24,204 bases of DNA from Nodosilinea sp. BSH.14. Its GTDB lineage: Bacteria; Cyanobacteriota; Cyanobacteriia; Phormidesmidales; Phormidesmidaceae. The notes beneath the pieces are model-generated. The model searched no databases, had not been told where the DNA came from, and saw only the letters and a list, made by a program, of their open reading frames with translations. Numbering within the stretch: position 1 is the first letter of the stretch; every line of letters begins with the position of its first letter. Location: assembly GCA_023264315.1 (NCBI GenBank), contig JALQST010000008.1, forward strand, positions 1 to 24,204. Direction: 5' to 3'. Shown here one piece after another: positions 7,451 to 15,289 of this stretch. The position numbers were made by a program, and so were the translations under genes.

Positions 7451-7549
7451 TTATGACTCGCTGAATACAATGTCCTCATAGATTTCTTGAATCTGACAGG
7501 AAAAATTAATACTTTTGAGTTCAATAGTATCGCCCTTTTGATAGTTCAT
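7451..7549 (-). pseudogene. Orphan reading-frame remnant beside the transposase fragment
   Basis: A short frame of 32 residues from an ATG at 7549 (MNYQKGDTIELKSINFSC, ending EDIVFSES). The same frame reads sensibly further upstream to about 7605 (GRDKAINRGARKTETGDWRI) before entering the transposase region in a different phase. This suggests the 3' end of an unrelated gene joined to the transposase remnant, rather than an intact small gene. I do not recognise the family. Its base composition looks more AT-rich than the surrounding genes. No ribosome-binding site is evident. Confidence 0.35.
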
Positions 7550-7598
7550 GATTCGCCAATCGCCCGTTTCAGTCTTACGGGCACCTCGATTAATTGCC

Positions 7599-8198
7599 TT
7601 ATCCCGTCCACTGCGCCTGACGGGGCAACGGCGGTAATTGACTGACCGGCACTGTCCAAACCTGACGGGTCTCAATCCGATGGTGACCCGACTCCAGGGT
7701 CTCATGGTAGGCATAGTCAATGCCGTCCCAACCGCTGGCCTCTGCCTGCTCGAACCAGGTCTCGACCGCCCGACTCAGGGTCCCTTGATTCCCTTTGAGG
7801 GCCAACACATAGTCCCCTTCGGCTGGCTTGTTCTGAGTTGCAATTGCCGTCTGAGTGCCCATGGCATCTAGGGTTACGACCGTCCCCTTCAGGTTCAGGA
7901 GTTTGAGCAGCACGGGGACGGCCGTGATCTTATTGGACTTGGAGTCGACCCGCTGTTGAGCCAGTACTAGGCCATGCTCACTACTCCAAGCACTCACGCT
8001 GTGCAGGGCTTTCAAATGCCCCTCCCGGTCATAGGAGCCTCGGGCGGTTTTCCCATCAATATGGATGAATTCCAGGCCTAAGCTCTCCCTGACGCCGCTC
8101 ACCCAGGCTAAGAAACCAGCCTCCAAAGCTTGCGGGTCTAGTGCCCCCATCACTCGCCCAAAGGTATCGTGAGACGGGATCCCGTGGGGTAGGTCTAC
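7599..8198 (-). mobile_element. ISAs1-family transposase core, both ends missing
   Basis: DDE transposase fragment of the ISAs1 (H-repeat associated) family. The frame from 8198 reads DLPHGIPSHDTFGRVMGALD, the usual mid-protein junction, then FIHIDGKTARGSYD (first catalytic Asp), TLDAMGTQTAIA (second Asp), DYVLALKGNQ and HHRIETRQVW (catalytic Glu). It stops at QAQWTG. Full-length members are about 370 residues; roughly 100 N-terminal residues and the C-terminal part are absent, so only about 200 residues of the catalytic core remain. A TAA codon lies directly upstream of the readable part (8201-8199), and the first ATG is at about 8153. I found no terminal inverted repeats or target duplication, so this is a dead remnant, not a mobile insertion. 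Confidence 0.85.
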
Positions 8199-8208
8199 TT
8201 ATACCAAA

Positions 8209-8646
8209 TTAGATGCGATTGCCCTGCAACCCTTGGGCCATAATCCACCGCACCAGGTCATCGCTGGGCAGTTCGAGGATTCTGAAATCGCAGGCGGCCC
8301 CCAGGCGTTCACAGTAGTACCGTCCATTACGGTTCACCTCGTGGGCCATGTGCTGTTCGAGGCTGGGGGTGGCAATGCCGTACTTTTTCCCGGTAGCGGG
8401 GTCTTTTTTGGCCAGCCAGCGATTGAGGTCTGCCGAGCAAAAGCCGTAGGTAAGCTGAAAGCGCTCCCGGCCAAACTGGTCTATTACCGGGTCAACGATG
8501 GCCTGACACAGCGCCTCCAGCGCAGGCAGGGTTTCCGCAAGATGTTTGGGAAATGGATCAATGTGATCCGCCAATCGTTGATAGGTTTGTGTACAGGTAC
8601 AGAACTCCCCTAGGGTTAAATACCGGCCTAAAAACTGAGTAGACAA
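8209..8646 (-). pseudogene. M15-peptidase-like protein, C-terminus lost at the transposase junction
   Basis: A 145-residue frame (start TTG at 8646-8644; GGAG 10 bases upstream). It reads YLTLGEFCTCTQTYQRLADHI, then FQLTYGFCSADLNRWLAKKD, QHMAHEVNRNGRYYCERLGA and ACDFRILELPSDDLVRWI. The His (99/102) and Asp (120) in the QHMAHE...GAACDF arrangement resemble the SxHxxGxAxDF zinc-binding pattern of peptidase M15A-type enzymes. Family members continue with a strand carrying a third zinc-ligand His; here the frame ends at GLQGNRI, about 10 bases before the transposase remnant begins, so that part is gone. Assignment to M15 is from motif memory and moderate; loss of the C-terminus by the insertion event is inferred. 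Confidence 0.55.
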
Positions 8647-8915
8647 GGCTCATGTTCTCCTAGGTTATTCTCCAACCTCTGAACTCACCTTGCCTAGACT
8701 ACGCTCATCCTTGGCCCACAGCCAGCCCCTACCCGCGAGTGCTGCATCAACATCGGTCACCCTCTTGCCGCCCACCTAGAGCATCTGGGAAGGCGTACAG
8801 CGTCCCAGCAGGGGATGTCCTTCCTCAGTCCGGATCGCATCGTTGAGGAACGCTAGCCGAGAGGGCTGACCAACCTTAGGATGGGAAAGCGTCTCTATTT
8901 GAAATACAACCGTCC
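8647..8915. other. 269-base divergent gap between the M15-like remnant and thiE
   Basis: No gene or clear repeat is seen. I looked for a TPP riboswitch ahead of thiE and did not find the conserved CUGAGA and ACCUGA-type elements. A TACAAC hexamer about ten bases before the thiE start (near 8903) could be a -10 box, but with no partner -35 it is weak. Confidence 0.4.
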
Positions 8916-10025
8916 ATGCAGGTTCCAAGATCCCATTCCTCCATTGCTGATTCTGCCGTTGCCGCCGCTACCCCGGTGCCCACGGTCTCCGAGCGAGCGG
9001 TGTATCGCATCCTCGACGCCAATCTAGATCGGGCCAGGGAGGGGCTACGGATCCTGGAAGAATGGTGTCGTTTTGGGCTGAACGATGCCGCCCACACCGA
9101 GCAGATTAAGCACCTGCGCCAAACCCTCGCCCAGTGGCACACCGACGATCTGCGCCAAGCCCGCGATACCCCCGGCGATCCGGGCACCGCCCTCACCCAT
9201 GCCCAGGAGGCCGAACGGGAGGACCTCCGGGCCGTCCTTCAGGCTAATCTGTGCCGGGTGCAGGAGGCGCTGCGGGTGCTGGAGGAATACGGCAAACTCT
9301 ACCGCCCCGACTTTGCCGCCGCCTGCAAAGCCATGCGCTACCAGGTCTACACCCTAGAAAGCGACCTGATGGGAGGGCAGCGGACGCAACGGCTGCAACG
9401 GCTGCGGCAGGCGTCGGTGTACCTGGTTACGTCGCCCCAGGACACCCTGATCGCCACCGTGGAAGCGGCCCTGAAGGGGGGCATCACCCTGGTGCAGTAT
9501 CGCGACAAAAACACCGAAGACGAGGTACGGCTCCAACGCGCCCAACAGTTGCGGGATCTCTGCCATCGTTATCAGGCGTTGTTTTTGGTCAACGACCGGG
9601 TGGATCTGGCCCTAGCGGTGGGGGCCGATGGCGTCCACCTCGGCCAAACGGATCTGCCCGTTGCCGTGGCGCGGCGGTTACTTGGCCCCCAAGCGATCAT
9701 TGGTCGCTCCACCACCAACCCCGAAGAAATGAACCGTGCCCTCAGCGAAGGAGCCGACTACATCGGAGTTGGCCCGGTCTATAGCACCCCCACCAAACCG
9801 GGCAAAGCCGCCGCCGGATTAGACTACGTGCGCTATGCCGTCGCCCATGCCCCGGTGCCCTGGTTTGCCATCGGCGGCATTGATGCCAACAACCTCAGGG
9901 AGGTGCTGCAAGCGGGAGCCCGACGGGTTGCTATTGTCCGCGCTGTGATGGAGGCCGAAAACCCTACCGCATCGGCCCAGGCCATCCTGGCCCAGATGCG
10001 CACAACCCAGGGAAGCACGGTCTAG
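8916..10025 (+). CDS. thiE: Thiamine-phosphate synthase with N-terminal extension
   Basis: ThiE joins 4-amino-5-hydroxymethyl-2-methylpyrimidine diphosphate to the thiazole phosphate to make thiamine phosphate. The C-terminal half (about 165-365) is the TIM-barrel synthase: VYLVTSPQDTL, VQYRDKN (193-199, pyrophosphate-binding Arg/Lys), FLVNDRVDLALAVGADGVHLGQ, IGRSTTNPEE, YIGVGPVYSTPTKPG and FAIGGIDANN. The first about 150 residues (VYRILDANLDRAREGLRILEEWCRFG, later LQANLCRVQEALRVLEEYGK) are a helical domain with an internal repeat of the NLxRxxExLRxLEE type, typical of cyanobacterial ThiE. The ATG at 8916 has no clear ribosome-binding site. An NCS1 permease follows on the same strand, about 100 bases on. 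Confidence 0.95.
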   Translation: MQVPRSHSSIADSAVAAATPVPTVSERAVYRILDANLDRAREGLRILEEWCRFGLNDAAHTEQIKHLRQTLAQWHTDDLRQARDTPGDPGTALTHAQEAEREDLRAVLQANLCRVQEALRVLEEYGKLYRPDFAAACKAMRYQVYTLESDLMGGQRTQRLQRLRQASVYLVTSPQDTLIATVEAALKGGITLVQYRDKNTEDEVRLQRAQQLRDLCHRYQALFLVNDRVDLALAVGADGVHLGQTDLPVAVARRLLGPQAIIGRSTTNPEEMNRALSEGADYIGVGPVYSTPTKPGKAAAGLDYVRYAVAHAPVPWFAIGGIDANNLREVLQAGARRVAIVRAVMEAENPTASAQAILAQMRTTQGSTV

Positions 10026-10092
10026 GATCGGGCGCTCCGGGGTGAGTAGGGTGACTGTTGTAGAGAACACTTTTCTTACCTCAAGGGCTCTT

Positions 10093-10098
10093 TACAAT
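10093..10098 (+). promoter_or_regulatory. Candidate -10 box (TACAAT) for the NCS1 permease
   Basis: TACAAT lies 30 bases before the ATG at 10129, with TTTTCT 16 bases upstream as a poor -35. If used, transcription starts near 10105, which rules out the longer frame beginning at 10042 and supports the ATG at 10129. Confidence 0.3.
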
Positions 10099-10128
10099 TT
10101 CGCCAAGTGCCCTTTTCTCCCCACTGCC

Positions 10129-11421
10129 ATGACAACCCTCACCGATCCCCCCTCTGCCCCACCTCGCAAGAGCAATGAGGACTATCCCCTCAGCCCAGTT
10201 CCGGCCTCAGCCCGTCGCTCCTTCATCTCCCTGGCCCCTATTTTGGCCGGGTTCACCCTCTATTCCGGCACGTTGTTTGCGGGGGGCTTGGTTGGCCCCT
10301 CGTTTCAGTTTTGGCCTAACTTGATTGGCCTCATTCTGATCGGCAACCTAATCCTGGGGATCTATGCCGCCCTGCTGGGCTATATCGCCGGAAACACCGG
10401 ACTCACCACGGTGCTGATGGCCCGCTTCAGCTTTGGCAATGCGGGATCTCGCTGGGTGGATTTCATCCTGGGTTTCACCCAAATTGGCTGGTATGCCTGG
10501 GGGTCTGCCCTCATGGCTGAGCTGTTGAACACGCTCGCTGGGATGCCTGAATCCTGGAATGGGCTAGTGATTCTGTTCTTCACCTATGCCTTTTGCTCCA
10601 CCGCCTACTTTGGCTATACGGCGATGGATTGGCTCAGTCGCCTAGCGGTGCCCGCCATGGTGCTGCTGATGGGGATCAGCCTCTCCATAGCGGCGCGGGA
10701 TGTGGGCGGGTTTGCCGGACTGCAAGCCCTGGCCATCGACGATCCCCTCCCCCTCAGTGCCGCCATCACCATTATTGTGGGCACCTTTGTCTCCGGGGGC
10801 ACCCAGGCCACCAACTGGAGCCGCTTTGCCCGCAACGGCAAGGTGGGTTTTATCGCCACCCTAATCGCCTTTTTCCTGGGCAATGGCTTTTTAATTTTCT
10901 CCGGGGCCTTCTGCGCCAAGATCTACGGCGAGCCCGACATTGTGCAGGTGATGGCCCAGCAGGGCTTGCTGGTGGGCGGGCTGGTGCTTTTCTTCCTGAA
11001 TATGTGGACCACCCAGGACAACACCATCTACGCCTTTTCCATCGCCGGAGCCAATATGTTCCGCACCAGCAAGCGCACCCTGTTTGTGCTGGGCGGGGCC
11101 ACCCTAGCGCTGTTCATGGCCTGGGGCGGCATCTACGCCATGCTGGTGAACTATCTCATTTTGCTGGGCACCTTCATTCCCCCCATCGGCGGCATCATCA
11201 TGGCCGACTACTGGGTTCACTGGCGCGGTCAGTTTCCCGACCTCGACACCCCCCAGCCCGCCTTCCACTGGCCTGGGATTCTCGCCTATGTCCTAGGGTC
11301 GGCCATCGCCTACGGGTCAAGCCAAATGGGCTGGGGCATTGTGCCCATCAACGGTATTGTTTCCGCCGCCCTGTTCTACACGGCACTAAGCAAGGTCTGG
11401 CCCCAGGCCAAAACTCCCTAG
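10129..11421 (+). CDS. NCS1-family permease (cytosine/pyrimidine type; possibly CytX-like)
   Basis: Inner-membrane transporter of the nucleobase:cation symporter-1 family, 430 residues from the ATG at 10129, with about 12 hydrophobic helices. Family segments include FTLYSGTLFAGGLVGPSFQFW, GNTGLTTVLMARFSFGNAGSRW, GWYAWGSALMAELL, SGGTQATNWSRFARNGK, NMWTTQDNTIYAFSIAGANM and PPIGGIIMADYWVHWRGQFP. Automatic annotation would call it cytosine permease (CodB). The neighbour thiE on the same strand makes the CytX branch, predicted carriers of hydroxymethylpyrimidine, an attractive alternative; substrate cannot be read from sequence by eye. An upstream GTG at 10042 extends the frame by 29 residues, but that part (FLTSRALYNFAK) does not look like the family. 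Confidence 0.88.
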   Translation: MTTLTDPPSAPPRKSNEDYPLSPVPASARRSFISLAPILAGFTLYSGTLFAGGLVGPSFQFWPNLIGLILIGNLILGIYAALLGYIAGNTGLTTVLMARFSFGNAGSRWVDFILGFTQIGWYAWGSALMAELLNTLAGMPESWNGLVILFFTYAFCSTAYFGYTAMDWLSRLAVPAMVLLMGISLSIAARDVGGFAGLQALAIDDPLPLSAAITIIVGTFVSGGTQATNWSRFARNGKVGFIATLIAFFLGNGFLIFSGAFCAKIYGEPDIVQVMAQQGLLVGGLVLFFLNMWTTQDNTIYAFSIAGANMFRTSKRTLFVLGGATLALFMAWGGIYAMLVNYLILLGTFIPPIGGIIMADYWVHWRGQFPDLDTPQPAFHWPGILAYVLGSAIAYGSSQMGWGIVPINGIVSAALFYTALSKVWPQAKTP

Positions 11422-11467
11422 GGCGCACCGCAAAAAGTTTTCGCGGCGGTGGGGCTGGGGTCGGGTG

Positions 11468-11496
11468 TTGCTTCCCATAACATGAGATTCTAGAAT
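11468..11496 (+). promoter_or_regulatory. dxr: Candidate dxr promoter
   Basis: TTGCTT (11468-11473), a 17-base gap, then TAGAAT (11491-11496, five of six -10 bases). Transcription would start near 11503, about 16-22 bases before the possible dxr start codons. The -10 box lies inside a 12-base palindrome, which could be an operator. Confidence 0.4.
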
Positions 11497-11497
11497 C
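11486..11497. repeat. GATTCTAGAATC palindrome over the dxr -10 box
   Basis: A perfect 12-base palindrome ending 21 bases upstream of the first dxr start codon and covering the candidate -10 box. The symmetry and place are what a dimeric repressor site would show, but I do not recognise the motif and it may be chance. Confidence 0.35.
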
Positions 11498-11518
11498 ATC
11501 GCCCACCTAGCCCTGAGG

Positions 11519-12715
<1,197 letters not shown>

Positions 12716-12777
12716 TGCCCATCCCTCGCGGTGGCGACTTTGCCCAACCCACCGAGATCCCTAGGGTGTGGCCCACC

Positions 12778-12806
12778 TTGACATGTCTCTAGCAGGTCGA
12801 TACGGT
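12778..12806 (+). promoter_or_regulatory. ftsX: Candidate ftsX promoter
   Basis: A perfect TTGACA (12778-12783), a 17-base gap, then TACGGT (12801-12806, three of six -10 bases). It lies about 115 bases upstream of the preferred ftsX start in the 206-base gap after dxr. The -35 is strong and the -10 is poor. Confidence 0.4.
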
Positions 12807-12921
12807 GTACCATGCTTGGACATCGATACCTAAGGTCACCGAGACCAGCCCGCGCTGCCTTGGGGGGCGCTAGTGGATAACGTTGGTCTGTTCCATGGCC
12901 CCAGAATGGGCAGAGGTCGCC

Positions 12922-13824
12922 ATGTTTTCGTTTTTCACCCAGTTAGACTATCTGCTGCGAGAAACACTGCTGGGCCTGCGCCGGGGCGGCTGGATGAACT
13001 GGGCCGCCATCAGCACCATTACCGTCCTGCTGTTTTTGTTTGGCATTAGTTTACAGTCCACCTGGCAACTGGAGCGACTGCTGAACCAGTTTGGCAGTCA
13101 GCTTGAGGTGTCGGCCTATCTGCAAAGCGGGGTGCAGGCCAGCGAACTGCAAGCAACGGTGTCGGCCATCCCCAACGTGGTGGATGTGACCGCCGTCACG
13201 AAGGAAGAAGCCTGGGCCAAACTGGTGCAAGACTTGGGCGTTTCCGATATTACCGGGGCCACCGCCCAATTGAAGGGCAATCCGCTGGTGGACGAGCTAA
13301 AGGTCAAGGCCCGGGATTCCGAGGCCGTCCCCGCCATTGCGGAACAGCTTGAGCAACTGGAGGGGGTGGACGAAGTTCGCTACATCGACGAAGCCGTTAC
13401 CCGCCTTGCCCAGTTGAATGAGGGTCTACGGTGGACGAGCGCCATCGTCATTGCCATTCTGTCCCTCACGGCCACCGCTGTGATTACCACCACCATTCGC
13501 CTGATTGTGCTGGCCCGCCGCCGCGAAATTGAGGTGATGCAGTTAGTCGGGGCCACCCGGTTGTGGATCTACCTACCCTTCATTTTGCAGGGAGCCGCCT
13601 TTGGCATTGCCGGGGCCACCGTGGCCTGGGGGCTGCTGTTCACCATCCAAACCTTCCTCACCGAAATGGCCGAGCAACAGGCGGACTTCATTCAGTTTTT
13701 GGCGGAAGGGCTCAGCCTCAATCCCCAGCAGATGATTGTTCTGGCCACCGCCCTCCTGGGCCTAGGCACCCTGGTGGGGCTGATGGGCAGTCTGTTGGCG
13801 GTGCGCAAGTTTTCCCTCCGCTAG
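12922..13824 (+). CDS. ftsX: Cell division protein FtsX (permease-like)
   Basis: FtsX is the membrane half of the FtsEX complex, which links division to peptidoglycan hydrolase control. The 300-residue protein has the standard layout: a short cytosolic N-terminus (FTQLDYLLRETLLGLRRGGW), TM1 (ISTITVLLFLFGISLQS), an extracytoplasmic domain of about 120 residues with EVSAYLQSGV and the conserved ITGATAQLKGNPLVDELKV and VRYIDEAV segments, then three more helices (SAIVIAILSLTATAVITTT, LPFILQGAAFGIAGATVAWG, IVLATALLGLGTLVGLMGSL). RREIEVMQLVGAT lies between TM2 and TM3. I chose the ATG at 12922 because GAGG lies 5 bases upstream; the frame is open back to a TTG at 12883. No ftsE lies in the window. 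Its stop overlaps that of the convergent SAM hydrolase gene. Confidence 0.92.
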   Translation: MFSFFTQLDYLLRETLLGLRRGGWMNWAAISTITVLLFLFGISLQSTWQLERLLNQFGSQLEVSAYLQSGVQASELQATVSAIPNVVDVTAVTKEEAWAKLVQDLGVSDITGATAQLKGNPLVDELKVKARDSEAVPAIAEQLEQLEGVDEVRYIDEAVTRLAQLNEGLRWTSAIVIAILSLTATAVITTTIRLIVLARRREIEVMQLVGATRLWIYLPFILQGAAFGIAGATVAWGLLFTIQTFLTEMAEQQADFIQFLAEGLSLNPQQMIVLATALLGLGTLVGLMGSLLAVRKFSLR

Positions 13825-14615
13825 CCCTGGCCTGTGGCTTCAGAGGGCTGTACCAAGATCACGGGATCACCCACAGCAAGGCCCAACTGAGCTTGAGCGC
13901 TACCCTGGTTCACGGCGATCTCTAAAAAGCCATGGCTCCCCACTAAGGCCAGGGGGGAACCGGGCGCAACATCGTTGTAGGCGATGGCCTGGGGCAGGGG
14001 CGTCTGATGCCACACTAAATACCAGGGGCCAGCCCCCAAGCACTCAGCGGGAATCGTCGTCACCGCATTGCCGAAGTGGTCGATGTACTGAAGGTAGCCC
14101 GTCAGGCCGAGATCCGTGGGTTGGAGGGGCGGCAACGACAGCCGAACCAAGGAGTCTGCTGGGATGGGGGTGCCCAGGGCCGAGAGCGCCACGCCATTGG
14201 CCACATGGGCCGCCACGGAGGCGAAGATATCCCGTCCATGGAAGGTGGCACTGGGCTGGGGCTGTCGCCAGTAGGTGGGGTTCGTAAGTTCCACCGCCTC
14301 CAGAACGGGGGCCACGTCCAGCACCCCGCTGAGGATGCCGTTATCCGGCCCGACATAGCAGCCCCCCGCCAACCGCACCGCCACCGCCCGCCGATCCGTC
14401 CCCACACCGGGATCGACCACCACCAAATGCACGGTGTGGGGCGGAAAGTAGGGAAACACGCTCAACAACTGAAACCGTGCCGCCCAAAGATCCTGGGGCG
14501 GAATGGCGTGGGCGAGATCCACCATAGGCGTTGTGGGGCAGCGGCTGGCAATGACGCCCTTCATGACCCCGACATAGGCGTCTTGGTGGCCAAAATCGGT
14601 TAAGAGTGTAATCAT
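13821..14615 (-). CDS. SAM hydrolase (SAM hydroxide adenosyltransferase, DUF62)
   Basis: A 264-residue member of the DUF62 family, related to fluorinase and chlorinase, whose characterised non-halogenating members split S-adenosylmethionine with water into adenosine and methionine. It begins ITLLTDFGHQDAYVGVMKGV and has VVDPGVGTDRRAVAV with D68 and R75, and TFHGRDIFASVAAH with H126; these match the Asp-Arg-His set reported for the hydrolases (Asp68/Arg75/His127). GPDNGIL and IDHFGNAVTTIP are further family blocks. It lacks features I could assign to halide use. Physiological role is unclear. It converges on ftsX: the two stop codons overlap within one CTAG (13821-13824). No clear ribosome-binding site precedes the ATG at 14615. 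Confidence 0.9.
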   Translation of the reverse strand: MITLLTDFGHQDAYVGVMKGVIASRCPTTPMVDLAHAIPPQDLWAARFQLLSVFPYFPPHTVHLVVVDPGVGTDRRAVAVRLAGGCYVGPDNGILSGVLDVAPVLEAVELTNPTYWRQPQPSATFHGRDIFASVAAHVANGVALSALGTPIPADSLVRLSLPPLQPTDLGLTGYLQYIDHFGNAVTTIPAECLGAGPWYLVWHQTPLPQAIAYNDVAPGSPLALVGSHGFLEIAVNQGSAQAQLGLAVGDPVILVQPSEATGQG

Positions 14616-14628
14616 GCACGTCGTGGAT

Positions 14629-14663
14629 GCTAGGGGCTAGACAATCGCAAAGATACCCCTAGC
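14629..14663. repeat. GCTAGGGG / CCCCTAGC inverted repeat upstream of the SAM hydrolase gene
   Basis: Perfect 8-base arms at 14629-14636 and 14656-14663 with a 19-base centre, in the 134-base gap between the small membrane protein gene and the SAM hydrolase gene. A second short hairpin, GGCC-TTC-GGCC, lies at about 14670-14680. On the minus strand these could form a leader structure or an attenuated end of the upstream transcript; no T-run follows, so a terminator call is not justified. Confidence 0.4.
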
Positions 14664-14749
14664 CTTGACGGCCTTCGGCCAAAGCAGCCTCTACGATTCT
14701 GCCTTTTGGAAATCGGCGGGATGGGATACGGATTTGGACTGAGATGGCG

Positions 14750-15112
14750 TTAGAAGGAATCTAGATCTAGGGCTTTGGAGCCGCCTTCTTCGATCATGGC
14801 CAGGATTTTGCCCAACTGCGACCAAATCAGCAGGCCGCTGAGCAGGGTCATCGGTGCACCCATGGCGTAGGCCACTTTTCCCGAAAAGCCGAAAAGCTGA
14901 ATGCCCGAGGCGAGAAACACGCAAACCCCAGCACAGATGCCGAAAAAGGGAACCTTAAGCTGTGGCCCGCGCAGGGTAGCCAAAATCCGGGTGGAGCGCC
15001 GTTGGTTCCAGTCGCTGACGGATTGTTGCAGGGCGGTGCTGAAGGCATAGCCAGAGGTGACAGCGGCGAGGAAACCCGCCAGCAGCAGGATGTAGGGAGG
15101 TTGGGAGTACAC
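14750..15112 (-). CDS. Small conserved membrane protein, function unknown
   Basis: A 120-residue protein with three predicted membrane helices: PPYILLLAGFLAAVTSGYAF near the N-terminus, VPFFGICAGVCVFLASGIQLFGF in the middle, and MGAPMTLLSGLLIWSQLG near the end. A basic loop (DWNQRRSTRILATLRGPQLK) lies between the first two, and the tail is EEGGSKALDLDSF. I recall cyanobacterial uncharacterised proteins with this LRGPQL and GGSKALDLDS pattern, but know no function. The open frame reaches a TTG at 15148, but a perfect TATAAT on the same strand covers that codon, so transcription must start downstream; I therefore choose the GTG at 15112-15110 (MYSQPPYILL). It reads towards the SAM hydrolase gene. 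Confidence 0.7.
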   Translation of the reverse strand: MYSQPPYILLLAGFLAAVTSGYAFSTALQQSVSDWNQRRSTRILATLRGPQLKVPFFGICAGVCVFLASGIQLFGFSGKVAYAMGAPMTLLSGLLIWSQLGKILAMIEEGGSKALDLDSF

Positions 15113-15147
15113 GGGTAGCGCTCTGAAACAATAGTTAATCTTTTGCA

Positions 15148-15153
15148 ATTATA
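15148..15153 (-). promoter_or_regulatory. TATAAT -10 box of the small membrane protein gene
   Basis: A perfect TATAAT on the minus strand, about 36 bases upstream of the chosen GTG start. The hexamer at -35 distance is GTATTC, not a match. The transcript would start near 15141, which excludes the upstream TTG as start. Confidence 0.45.
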
Positions 15154-15289
15154 AGGGGAGAGGTTTCCCGGAATACCTCCCGCTCCATCTGAATCAGGAA
15201 ACCCCGATGGCCCATCTAGTGAACCATAGGGACAAGGTTTCCTTGTCCGTAAAAGCCAGGGAAAAACCCAGCCAGTTTGAGTCTCAGCC

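Noticed and set aside
7599..8646. An intact insertion sequence
   Set aside because: Transposase lacks N- and C-terminal parts, and no terminal inverted repeats or target duplication are seen.
10593..11480. A 295-codon plus-strand frame inside the NCS1 permease gene
   Set aside because: It overlaps a well-supported transporter in another phase and has an Arg/His/Gly-rich composition without any domain. The same holds for long frames at 4409-5116, 11855-12430, 15335-16138 and 22162-22767.
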